This document shows, piece after piece, positions 33,653-41,420 of a stretch of DNA of 64,000 bases; the first letter of the stretch is position 1, and each line of letters begins with the position of its first letter. The translations under genes were made by a program, and so were the position numbers. Origin of the DNA: Mycobacterium hubeiense (lineage in GTDB: Bacteria; Actinomycetota; Actinomycetes; Mycobacteriales; Mycobacteriaceae). The DNA is taken from positions 1 to 64,000 of the forward strand of contig NZ_PIZU01000006.1 in the NCBI RefSeq assembly GCF_002838065.1. The letters are read 5' to 3'. The notes below the pieces were generated by a model, which was not told the origin of the DNA, searched no databases, and was given only the letters and a program-made list of their open reading frames with translations.

Positions 33653-35025
33653 CTATCACTCAAGACTTTTCGACCGAACTGGGCGCAAAAGCCAATCGGC
33701 ATTTGTGGGGCCATTTCGCCCGGCACGGCAAGGGCATCACGCCGCCGATCATCACCCGCGGCGAGGGCGTCACGATCTGGGATTCCCACGGCCGCAGCTA
33801 CATCGACGGTCTGTCCGGGCTGTTCGTGGTGCAGGTGGGCCATGGCCGCAAAGAGCTAGCGGAGGCCGCGGCCAAGCAGGCGGAGCAGTTGGCGTTCTTC
33901 CCGCTGTGGTCGTACGCGACGCCGACGGCGATCGAGTTGGCCGAGCGCGTCGCCAACTACGCACCGGGCGATCTGAACCGGGTGTTCTTCACCACCGGCG
34001 GCGGCGAGGCCGTTGAAACGGCGTGGAAGCTGGCCAAGCAGTACTTCAAGCTGATCGGCAAACCCGGTAAGCACAAGGTGATTTCGCGCGCGATCGCCTA
34101 CCACGGCACGCCGCAGGGCGCGCTGGCCATCACCGGCCTGCCCGCGTTCAAGGCGCCGTTCGAGCCGCTGACACCGGGCGGCTTCCGGGTGCCCAACACC
34201 AACTTCTATCGGGCGCCTGAGCCGTACCACACCGACGCGAAGGCGTTCGGCCAGTACTGCGCGGACCGCATCGCCGAAGCCATCGAGTTCGAGGGCCCGG
34301 ACACCGTGGCCGCGGTGTTCCTCGAGCCGGTGCAGAACGCGGGCGGTTGCTTCCCGCCGCCGCCAGGGTATTTCGAGCGGGTCCGCGAGATCTGCGACGA
34401 GTACGACGTGCTGCTGGTGTCCGACGAGGTGATCTGTGCGTTCGGCCGCATCGGCTCGATGTTCGCCTGCGACGACTTCGGCTATGTACCCGACATGATC
34501 ACCTGCGCAAAGGGTTTGACGTCGGGCTACTCGCCGATCGGCGCAATGATCGCCTCCGACAAGCTGTTCGAGCCGTTCAACGACGGCAGCACCACGTTCG
34601 CGCACGGCTATACGTTCGGCGGGCATCCGGTGTCGTCGGCGGTGGCGCTGGCCAATCTGGACATCTTCGAGCGCGAGGGCCTCAACGACCACGTCAAGGA
34701 GATGGCGCCGGCGTTCCGGGCGACCTTGGAGCAGCTGTATGACCTGCCGATCGTCGGAGACGTCCGCGGCGAAGGATTCTTCTACGGCATCGAACTGGTC
34801 AAAGACAAGGCCACCAAGGAGACGTTCAACGACGAAGAGTCCGAGCGGCTGCTGCGTGGCTTCCTGACGCCGGCGATCTGGGAGGCCGGGCTGTACTGCC
34901 GCGCCGACGACCGCGGCGACCCGGTCGTGCAGCTGGCGCCCCCGCTGATCAGCGGGCAGAAGGAGTTCGACGCGATCTACGAAATCCTGCGCGGCGTGCT
35001 GAGCGAGGCCAGTCGCCGGATCTAG
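33649..35025 (+). CDS. class III PLP aminotransferase, Rv3329-like (diamine or omega-amino acid)
   Basis: 458 residues. Fold-type I aminotransferase: DGLSGLFVVQVGHGRKELAEA, FFTTGGGEAVETAWKLA, the Schiff-base Lys in DMITCAKGLTSGYSPIGAM (near residue 286), and FAHGYTFGGHPVSSA. Similar to putrescine/omega-amino acid:pyruvate transaminases and to M. tuberculosis Rv3329. With the neighbouring aminoaldehyde dehydrogenase it would turn a diamine into an amino acid. Translationally coupled to the Lrp regulator. Confidence 0.9.
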   Translation: MTITQDFSTELGAKANRHLWGHFARHGKGITPPIITRGEGVTIWDSHGRSYIDGLSGLFVVQVGHGRKELAEAAAKQAEQLAFFPLWSYATPTAIELAERVANYAPGDLNRVFFTTGGGEAVETAWKLAKQYFKLIGKPGKHKVISRAIAYHGTPQGALAITGLPAFKAPFEPLTPGGFRVPNTNFYRAPEPYHTDAKAFGQYCADRIAEAIEFEGPDTVAAVFLEPVQNAGGCFPPPPGYFERVREICDEYDVLLVSDEVICAFGRIGSMFACDDFGYVPDMITCAKGLTSGYSPIGAMIASDKLFEPFNDGSTTFAHGYTFGGHPVSSAVALANLDIFEREGLNDHVKEMAPAFRATLEQLYDLPIVGDVRGEGFFYGIELVKDKATKETFNDEESERLLRGFLTPAIWEAGLYCRADDRGDPVVQLAPPLISGQKEFDAIYEILRGVLSEASRRI

Positions 35026-35051
35026 CGTCGTCGACTTTGGGCGGCACCGAT

Positions 35052-35280
35052 TCAGGCAGTGAGGTCTTCTGCGATGGCACACGAGCGCGCGGTCAACCGT
35101 GAGGAGTGAAACGCCGAGCTGACTGGCGAGCTCGCGTAGGGCGCGTCGAGCCACGCGTTGGTCGCTCCACGATCGAGTTCGTCCGGCTAGCGCCGCCTGC
35201 ACCACTGCCGACACATTGAGGTTGGCCGCGCGCGCCCGATCGGCCAGCTCATCGGGGACATAGACATTGAGCCGGGCCAT
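35052..35280 (-). pseudogene. degraded VapB/CopG-type antitoxin gene
   Basis: It starts convincingly at ATG 35280: MARLNVYVPDELADRARAANLNVSAVVQAALA is the ribbon-helix-helix opening of VapB antitoxins. After that the frame fails. The expected continuation is found in another frame (ELDRGATNAWLDAP), and the expected tail (TVDRALDAIAEDLTA then stop) only after further indels, with a stop at 35052-35054. Read in one frame, the protein instead runs on antisense into the aminotransferase gene. At least two frameshifts are needed to explain this, so the gene is broken. Confidence 0.65.
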
Positions 35281-35312
35281 ACACACCGTGGGGCCGGTGA
35301 CGCACGTCGGGG

Positions 35313-35692
35313 GTGCGCCGAAACTGCGGTCTCCTCGACACACACGTCTTGCTCTGGTGGCTCGCCGACGACAAGAGCCTCTCACCCGAACATCGCGCGA
35401 TGATCGCGGATCCCGACAACGAACTCTTCGTTTCCGCGATCACCTCCGCCGAAGTCGCGATCAACGCCTCGCTCGGAAAGCTCCAGGCACCGACCGGGCT
35501 GGATGACGCGGTCCGTGAAGCGGGCTTTCGCGAGTTGCCGTTCACCGCAGCACATGCCGAAACCCTGCGCAAGTTGCCGTGGCACCACCGCGACCCGTTC
35601 GACCGAATGCTGGTGGCGCAGGCCATGGTTGAGCACCTGGATCTCCTCCCACCGACCCACGGCTGCGGGCCTATCCCGTCACGTGTGTCTGA
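35313..35692 (+). pseudogene. degraded PIN-domain toxin (VapC-type) gene
   Basis: GTG 35313 opens a PIN domain: LLDTHVLLWWLADDKSLSPEHRAMIADPDNELFVSAITSAEVAINASLGKL, then WHHRDPFDRMLVAQAMVEHL with the conserved acidic residues. After about 35645 the frame leaves the family sequence. A one-base-deletion-type shift restores TDPRLRAYPVTCV and a stop at 35690-35692; unrepaired, it reads to 35723 with an unrelated tail. VapC normally follows VapB on the same strand; here the two remnants are divergent with 32 bases between starts. Residual activity cannot be excluded because most of the acidic site is intact. Confidence 0.65.
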
Positions 35693-35732
35693 ACCCCAGC
35701 GCACAACCGCCCGACAGTTCTAGTGTCGGAGC

Positions 35733-36728
35733 GTGGGTTTTACTCGCCGCAAGCCGCCGATCGATCCCGTCCGCTGGCAGCCGCCACCCGTCGACCCCCT
35801 GCCTGACTTTCCACCCGCTGACCTCACCGTCGTCCCGGTCCCGGGCAACGCCCCCGAGGACGTCGTCGCCGATGCCGACGGCACCATCTGGACCGGCGTC
35901 GACGACGGCCGCATCGTCCGCATTCCGCCAGACGGCGAGCCCACCGTTGTCGCCGATACCGGCGGGCGCCCGCTCGGCCTCGCCGTCGCACACGATGGCC
36001 GCCTGCTCATCTGCGACAGCCCCCGCGGCCTGCTCACCCTCGACCCAAGCACCGGCAAGCTCGACCCCTTGGTTGAGACCGTCGACGGCCGACACCTCCA
36101 GTTCTGCTCGAACGTCACCGAAACCGCCGCCGGCACAATCTATTTCACCGAGTCGACGAGCGCGTTCACTTACGAGCACTTCAAAGGCGCGGTGCTCGAG
36201 GCCCGCCCGCGCGGCAGCTTGTTCCGTCGCAACCCCGACGGCACCGTGCTCACCGTCCTGGCCGGCCTGTACTTCGCCAACGGCGTGACGGTGACCGCCG
36301 ACGGGTCCGCGCTGGTGTTCGCCGAGACACTGGGCCGTCGACTGTCGAAGTACTGGCTCGCCGGACCGCACGCCGGCACCACCACGCCGTTGGTGGAACG
36401 CCTCCCCGGCCACCCCGACAACCTGTCCACCGGCCCCGACGGCCGCATCTGGTGCGCGATGGTCTCCCCTGTCAACGCCGCCGCAGAGCGGCTCGCGCCT
36501 CGAGCACCCGCACTGCGCAAGCTGCTGTGGCAGCTGCCCGACCGCCTACTGCCCCAGATCAAGCCCGAGGTGTGGGCGGTCGCCTTCGATCCAGACACCG
36601 GTCAGGCCGTCACGGGCCTGCGCACCCACCATCCCGAGTTCGGCATGGTCACCGGCCTCGTCGAGACCGGCGGCAAGTTGTGGATGGGGTGCATCGGCAA
36701 TCCGGCGGTGGCCTTCGCACCATGTTGA
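35733..36728 (+). CDS. SMP-30/gluconolactonase-like (strictosidine synthase fold) beta-propeller protein
   Basis: 331 residues from GTG 35733. Propeller repeats: GNAPEDVVADADGTIWTGVDDGRIVRI, RPLGLAVAHDGRLLICDSPRGLLTLD, FANGVTVTADGSALVFAETLGRRLSKYWL, HPDNLSTGPDGRIWCAMV. These are the metal-site and blade motifs of the SMP-30/SSL family, with enzymes hydrolysing sugar lactones or organophosphate-like esters. No signal peptide, so cytosolic. Its 3' end overlaps the methyltransferase start by 7 bases. Confidence 0.82.
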   Translation: MGFTRRKPPIDPVRWQPPPVDPLPDFPPADLTVVPVPGNAPEDVVADADGTIWTGVDDGRIVRIPPDGEPTVVADTGGRPLGLAVAHDGRLLICDSPRGLLTLDPSTGKLDPLVETVDGRHLQFCSNVTETAAGTIYFTESTSAFTYEHFKGAVLEARPRGSLFRRNPDGTVLTVLAGLYFANGVTVTADGSALVFAETLGRRLSKYWLAGPHAGTTTPLVERLPGHPDNLSTGPDGRIWCAMVSPVNAAAERLAPRAPALRKLLWQLPDRLLPQIKPEVWAVAFDPDTGQAVTGLRTHHPEFGMVTGLVETGGKLWMGCIGNPAVAFAPC

Positions 36729-37363
36729 CGTCAGCACTGCGGGCAGCCAGTTCGCTGTCGTATCGGCTCGGCCTCGGCGCGCAGCCGTCGGCCATGCCCG
36801 ACCATCGTCTCGTCGAACTCGTTGAGGGGCCCGGCAAGTTGACCCCGGGCCGGGCCCTCGATCTCGGCTGCGGGACGGGCCGCAACGCCATCTATCTGGC
36901 CACGCACGGCTGGGACACCGTCGGCGTCGACATGGTCGGCTACGCGCTCGACGTCGCACGCCGCAGCGCCGCGGAGCGCGGAGCGGCGGTGCGGTTCGTC
37001 CAAGGTGACGTGACACGGCTCGACGAACTCGACATCGGAACGGATTTCACGCTGTTGATGGACGGCGGCTGCTACCACATGATTCCGCCGAACCGCCGAG
37101 ACGCCTACGCCCAAAGTGTCACGCGCGTGGCCGCCCCCGGTGCCCGGCTGATCATGGTCGGGCTCAGCAGTATGGTCGGCACCGGCATGCACCGCGAAGA
37201 GCTGCTGGCGCGGATGCCCGGTTGGCGGCTCCTGAGGCTTGCCCGAGTGCCGGGTGAGCAGATGTGCCAATACGTTTCGGGTCCGGCGCCATTGCGCGCG
37301 CTACTCAAACGCGGCCTGTTCCGGCCGCTGCGCTACGAATTGGAGCGCGACCAGAACACCTGA
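36722..37363 (+). CDS. SAM-dependent class I methyltransferase
   Basis: 213 residues from ATG 36722. SAM site: GRALDLGCGTGRNAIYLATHGWDTVGVDMVGYALDVARRSAAERGAAVRFVQGDVTRL; later DFTLLMDGGCYHMIPPNRRDAYAQSVTRVAAPGARLIMVG. Resembles the thiopurine/tellurite-type small-molecule methyltransferases. The overlap with the SMP-30 gene implies joint translation. Substrate unknown. Confidence 0.82.
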   Translation: MLTSALRAASSLSYRLGLGAQPSAMPDHRLVELVEGPGKLTPGRALDLGCGTGRNAIYLATHGWDTVGVDMVGYALDVARRSAAERGAAVRFVQGDVTRLDELDIGTDFTLLMDGGCYHMIPPNRRDAYAQSVTRVAAPGARLIMVGLSSMVGTGMHREELLARMPGWRLLRLARVPGEQMCQYVSGPAPLRALLKRGLFRPLRYELERDQNT

Positions 37364-37521
37364 CCGTCGCGCAATTGCGCACCCTCGGCCGGCGCGTGCG
37401 GGTGTGGGCCGCGTAGGCCGCGAATTGCTCGACGCGCCACCAGCTATCCTCCCGCGGGGCCCAGTAAGCGCCTCTCTGCGAAGCGCGCCGTGCCCGACGG
37501 AGATCAACATCGTTTAACTTT

Positions 37522-37537
37522 AGTAACACTAGTAACA
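37522..37537 (+). promoter_or_regulatory. AGTAACA direct repeat, possible MtrA site, upstream of dacB1
   Basis: AGTAACA occurs at 37522-37528 and 37531-37537, a 9-base period, in the 222-base gap before dacB1. MtrA, the response regulator of cell-wall and division genes, binds loosely conserved GTAAC/GTCAC direct repeats with this spacing. The start of dacB1 follows a TAATCT -10-like hexamer (37571-37576). Confidence 0.4.
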
Positions 37538-37585
37538 GCGTGCCTTCGCGAAAACTGGCTGTCGATCGCCTAATCTGCGCAAACG

Positions 37586-38785
37586 ATGGCGAGCTTACGG
37601 AGGATCTCGGCGCGGGGTTTCGCGCTGTTCGCAGCGATGGCGGTGCTGGCCGCGCCGGCGGTGGCAACCGCCGAACCTAACGCCGCTCAGGATCCCTGCC
37701 CGTACAAGGTCACCACTCCGCCCGCCGTCGACGCGTCGGAGGTCCCCAAGCCCGGCCAAGACCCACCGTCTCCCCTGCCGGTACCCGCCAAACCACTTGG
37801 CGGCGAAGCACTCTCCGGCTGCGGCGTCATCACCGCGTCCGGCACCCCGCCGGTCCCCGGCGACGTCTCTGCCGAGGCCTGGCTGGTCGCCGATCTGGAC
37901 ACCGGCGACGTCATCGCCGCCAAGGATCCCCACGGCCGTCATCGCCCCGCCAGCGTGATCAAGGTGCTGACCGCCATGGCCGCCATCAAGGAACTCCCGC
38001 TGAACAGGCTCGTCGCAGGCACGCCCGAGGACGCCGCGGCCGAGGGCACCAAGGTCGGGGTCGCGCCCGGCGGCTTCTACACCGTCAGAGATCTCCTGCA
38101 CGGCCTGCTGATGCACTCCGGCAACGACGCCGCGCACGCGTTGGCGGTGCAGCTCGGCGGGATGGACACCGCCCTGCGCAAGATCAACGTGCTGGCGGGC
38201 AAGCTCGGCGGGCGTGACACCCGGGTGGCCACGCCGTCGGGTCTCGACGGCCCCGGCATGAGCACGTCGGCATACGACATCGGGCTGTTCTACCGCTATG
38301 CCTGGCAGGATCCCCTCTTCTCCGAGATCGTCGCCACCCGCGAGTTCGACTTCCCAGGCCGCGACGGCAACCCGCCGTACGAGGTGCACAACGACAATCA
38401 GCTGCTGTTCAACTATCCCGGCGCGCTGGGCGGCAAGACCGGTTTCACCGACGATGCGGGTCAGACGTTCGTCGGTGCCGCCGAACGCGACGGCCGCCGC
38501 CTGGTCGCGGTGCTGTTGCGGGGTACGCGGCAACCGATCGCGCCGTGGCAGCAGGCCGCGCGCCTATTGGACTACGGCTTTGCCACGGAGCCGGGCACCA
38601 AGGTGGGCACGCTCATCGAGCCGGATCCATCATTGGTGCCCAAGGCCGACCCCGCCGCTCAGGCCGCCTCAGTGCTGCCCTCTGCCGATGCGCTCCCGGT
38701 GCGGGTGGGCGTAGCCGTCATCGGCTCCATCATCGTGTTCAGTCTCATCATGGCGGCCCGGTCGTTAAACTGCCGCGCCATCTAG
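37586..38785 (+). CDS. dacB1: D-alanyl-D-alanine carboxypeptidase (DacB1)
   Basis: 399 residues (M. tuberculosis Rv3330 has 405). Signal peptide to about residue 29; catalytic domain with Ser123-x-x-Lys126 (PASVIK), Ser178-Gly-Asn180 (MHSGNDAAH) and Lys284-Thr-Gly (GGKTGFTD); a C-terminal membrane helix ([20 protein letters not shown]) anchors it outside the membrane. It trims the terminal D-Ala of peptidoglycan pentapeptides and so limits 4-3 cross-linking. The stop lies 9 bases from the convergent small membrane protein. Confidence 0.94.
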   Translation: MASLRRISARGFALFAAMAVLAAPAVATAEPNAAQDPCPYKVTTPPAVDASEVPKPGQDPPSPLPVPAKPLGGEALSGCGVITASGTPPVPGDVSAEAWLVADLDTGDVIAAKDPHGRHRPASVIKVLTAMAAIKELPLNRLVAGTPEDAAAEGTKVGVAPGGFYTVRDLLHGLLMHSGNDAAHALAVQLGGMDTALRKINVLAGKLGGRDTRVATPSGLDGPGMSTSAYDIGLFYRYAWQDPLFSEIVATREFDFPGRDGNPPYEVHNDNQLLFNYPGALGGKTGFTDDAGQTFVGAAERDGRRLVAVLLRGTRQPIAPWQQAARLLDYGFATEPGTKVGTLIEPDPSLVPKADPAAQAASVLPSADALPVRVGVAVIGSIIVFSLIMAARSLNCRAI

Positions 38786-38794
38786 CTTTCCGGC

Positions 38795-39118
38795 CTACCA
38801 CGGCCCGATGACATACTCCAGCAACGCCAACGACAATGCGGCGACGACGGCGATCGCAAACCCAGCGAGTACCGTCAGCCATCTTCTGGTCAGGAGCGCG
38901 CCGGCCACCGCACCCAACGCGCCGAGCACCACGACACCGCCCAGCACCAAATAGAAGACCGACGCCAACGCGGCGGTCAACGCTCCGTCGAGTCCGCTCG
39001 CGTACCCACCGAACGGCACCGGGAATCGGTAGATGACGGCGATGAGCGCCGCAGCTATCGGGGCCCACAGGATGGCGGCGGCCGCGCCGATCAACGGCAT
39101 GCGCATATGGTCACCCAT
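38795..39118 (-). CDS. small hypothetical membrane protein
   Basis: 107 residues with three to four membrane helices (LIGAAAAILWAPIAAALIAVIY, LTAALASVFYLVLGGVVVLGALGAVAGALL, WLTVLAGFAIAVVAALSLALLEYVIG). No family recognised. Divergent from the amino-sugar operon with a 78-base gap and convergent with dacB1. Confidence 0.65.
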   Translation of the reverse strand: MGDHMRMPLIGAAAAILWAPIAAALIAVIYRFPVPFGGYASGLDGALTAALASVFYLVLGGVVVLGALGAVAGALLTRRWLTVLAGFAIAVVAALSLALLEYVIGPW

Positions 39119-39167
39119 TCAACCGCTGCCGGGGGGAAGATGGGCACTGACGTTGCCCGACGAGTCC

Positions 39168-39187
39168 GACGATATAAGACGATATAA
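39168..39187 (+). repeat. tandem GACGATATAA repeat before the amino-sugar operon
   Basis: Two exact 10-base copies of GACGATATAA back to back (39168-39177, 39178-39187), followed at once by GGAGA and the GTG at 39197. The AT-rich copies are well placed to overlap the core promoter or bind a regulator. Confidence 0.5.
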
Positions 39188-39196
39188 GGAGACACG

Positions 39197-40222
39197 GTGG
39201 CATCGACGCCCGGTCAGCTGATGGCTGCCGAGATCGCCGAACAGCCGCAGGTGTGGCAGCGGCTACTCGGGGAGGGGTTGGCCGTCATCCGCGCCGCCGC
39301 CGCCCGAATCGCCGAGGCCGCACCGCGATTCGTCCTGCTCGTGGCCCGCGGCACCAGTGATCACGCCGCCCTGTACGCCAAGTACCTCGTAGAAATCCAC
39401 CACGGGCTGCCCGCCGGCCTGGTGTCCCCGTCGACGATGACGGTGTACGGCGCCCGCCCCGATCTGCGCGACGTGCTCTACATAGCCGTCAGCCAATCCG
39501 GCGGCTCACCGGACCTGGTGCAGTCCTTGGAGGTCGCGGGCAAGCAGGGTGCACTGACGGTGGCCGTCACCAACAATCCCTCGTCGCCTTTGGCCGCCGC
39601 TGCCGAGTTGCATATCGACGTGCTGGCCGGGCCGGAACGCTCGGTGGCCGCGACGAAGTCATACACCGCCGAGTTGCTGGCGCTGTATCTGTTGCTCGAC
39701 GGAACTGCCGCATCGGAGCTGCCCGAGCTCGGCGCGCAGGTGCTGGCCTACGACGAGCTGGTTCGCGCTGTAGCGCAACGCTATCGCTTCGCACAACGAC
39801 TGATCACCACCGCCCGCGGCTACTCCTACGCCACCGCCCGCGAAGCGGCCTTGAAGCTCATGGAAACCTCTTACCTTTCAGCGCAAGCATTTTCGGGCGC
39901 CGACCTGCTGCACGGGCCGTTGGCGACGGTGGATCCGCAAGTGCCCGTACTGGCGATTGTTCCCGACGGCCCAGGCGGACAGGCGATGCTGCCGGTGCTC
40001 GAGCGGCTGGCCGAACGCAACGCCGATGTCTTCGGTGTCGGCGACGCATCGGCCCTGGAGTCGTTAGCCGGCGGAATCCCGCTGCCTCCCGGCGTACCCG
40101 AGGAGCTGTCGCCGATGCTGGAAATCCTTCCACTGCAACAACTTGCGCTGCATCTGGCAATCGCCCGCGGCGGGGATCCCGACAAGCCACGCGGGCTGCG
40201 CAAGGTGACGGAGACGCTGTGA
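39197..40222 (+). CDS. SIS-domain aminosugar isomerase/deaminase (GlmS-like, NagB-II type)
   Basis: 341 residues from GTG 39197. Two SIS domains as in the isomerase half of GlmS: FVLLVARGTSDHAALYAKYLVE, VSQSGGSPDLVQSLEVAGKQGALTVAVTNNPSSPLA, ERSVAATKSYTAELLAL, then FAQRLITTARGYSYATAREAALKLMETSYLSAQAFSGADLLHGP. It lacks the glutaminase domain, so it should act as a glucosamine-6-phosphate deaminase or similar catabolic enzyme. Coupled to nagA by GTGA overlap, which supports amino-sugar use. No sugI-like transporter is adjacent, unlike M. tuberculosis Rv3331. Confidence 0.86.
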   Translation: MASTPGQLMAAEIAEQPQVWQRLLGEGLAVIRAAAARIAEAAPRFVLLVARGTSDHAALYAKYLVEIHHGLPAGLVSPSTMTVYGARPDLRDVLYIAVSQSGGSPDLVQSLEVAGKQGALTVAVTNNPSSPLAAAAELHIDVLAGPERSVAATKSYTAELLALYLLLDGTAASELPELGAQVLAYDELVRAVAQRYRFAQRLITTARGYSYATAREAALKLMETSYLSAQAFSGADLLHGPLATVDPQVPVLAIVPDGPGGQAMLPVLERLAERNADVFGVGDASALESLAGGIPLPPGVPEELSPMLEILPLQQLALHLAIARGGDPDKPRGLRKVTETL

Positions 40223-41361
40223 CGGTCATTGCCGCGGGAGCCGTCGTCGTTGCCGACCGCGTTTGTCGCCCGGGGTGGGTGTCCATCGCGTCGGGCCGGA
40301 TCATCGATTGCGGCTCCGGCGCACCGCCTTCTGCTGCCGACGACCAGTTCCCGGATTGTGTTGTGGTGCCGGGGTTTATCGATATGCACGTGCATGGCGG
40401 CGGCGGCTTTTCCTATACCGACGGGGTTGCGGATGAGGTGCAGCGGGCGGCGGAGTTTCACCGCGCACACGGTGCCACCACGACGATGGCCAGCCTGGTC
40501 ACCGCGTCACCGCCGGACCTGCTCCGCCAGGTCCGTGTTCTCGCCCCGATGACCCGCCAAGGCTCCGTGGCGGGAATCCACCTCGAAGGCCCGTGGCTCA
40601 GTGCGGCCCGCTGCGGCGCGCATGCCCCGGCACTGCTGCGCGCACCCGACTTTGCGGAGATCGACACTCTGCTGGAGGCCGCCGACGGCGCCATCCGGAT
40701 GGTCACGCTGGCACCGGAACTGCCCGGCGCGCTGGAAGCGATCCGTTTTCTGACCGACGCCAATGTTGTTGTGGCCGTGGGTCATACGGACGCAAGCTAC
40801 GACCTGACAAGACAGGCGATCGAAATGGGTGCGACCGTCGGCACCCACGTGTTCAACGGGATGCGGCCGCTGCACCACCGCGATCCCGGCCCTGCGCTGG
40901 CGCTGCTGGAAGATCCGCGGGTGACGGTGGAGCTCATCGCTGACGGCGTGCATGTGCACCTCTCCCTCGTCCGCCAAGTCATCCACAGCGCAGGCCCGGA
41001 CCGGGTCGCACTGATCACCGACGCCATGGCGGCCGCCGGCCTGCCCGACGGTTCGTTCCGGCTCGGCACGGTGGACATCGATGTCGTCGACCGGATCGCG
41101 CGGGTGCGCGGGACTGCGACCATCGCCGGCGGCACCGCGACCATGGATCAGCTGTTCCGTGCGGCCGTCGAGACCCTGGGCGCGACGGACGAGGCGCTCG
41201 TCGCCGCGACCCGGATGACAGCCACCACCCCGGCTCGTGCGCTCGGGCTCAGCAGCGTGGGCAGTCTGCAGGTCGGATATGCGGCCAACCTCGTGGTCCT
41301 GGACCAGTATCACCAGGTCACAGCGGTGATGGCCGACGGCGAATGGCTGGCACTCAGCTAG
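40219..41361 (+). CDS. nagA: N-acetylglucosamine-6-phosphate deacetylase (NagA)
   Basis: 380 residues from GTG 40219. Amidohydrolase barrel: PGFIDMHVHGGGG (metal site 1), GIHLEGPWLSAARCGAH (Glu ligand), VAVGHTDASYDLTRQAIEMGATVGTHVFNGMRPLHHRDPG (His ligands), ALITDAMAAAGLPDG (catalytic Asp). Deacetylates GlcNAc-6-P so that the upstream SIS enzyme can use the product; also important for cell-wall amino-sugar recycling. The gene order matches Rv3332 context. Confidence 0.93.
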   Translation: MTVIAAGAVVVADRVCRPGWVSIASGRIIDCGSGAPPSAADDQFPDCVVVPGFIDMHVHGGGGFSYTDGVADEVQRAAEFHRAHGATTTMASLVTASPPDLLRQVRVLAPMTRQGSVAGIHLEGPWLSAARCGAHAPALLRAPDFAEIDTLLEAADGAIRMVTLAPELPGALEAIRFLTDANVVVAVGHTDASYDLTRQAIEMGATVGTHVFNGMRPLHHRDPGPALALLEDPRVTVELIADGVHVHLSLVRQVIHSAGPDRVALITDAMAAAGLPDGSFRLGTVDIDVVDRIARVRGTATIAGGTATMDQLFRAAVETLGATDEALVAATRMTATTPARALGLSSVGSLQVGYAANLVVLDQYHQVTAVMADGEWLALS

Positions 41362-41404
41362 TCAGTGTCGCGGCAAGACGACTTGTCGGTGGGGCGTGGC
41401 AATA

Positions 41405-41420
41405 TCGAACATATGTTCGA
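41405..41420. promoter_or_regulatory. SOS (LexA) box
   Basis: TCGAACATATGTTCGA is a perfect palindrome and an exact match to the mycobacterial SOS consensus TCGAAC-N4-GTTCGA. It contains the ATG (41413-41415) of the 13E12-type gene, so LexA would sit on the transcription and translation start. Confidence 0.88.

Noticed and set aside
33856-35385. 509-codon minus-strand frame across the aminotransferase
   Set aside because: Only its first 30 residues after 35280 resemble an antitoxin; the rest is antisense to a conserved aminotransferase. Treated as a VapB remnant.
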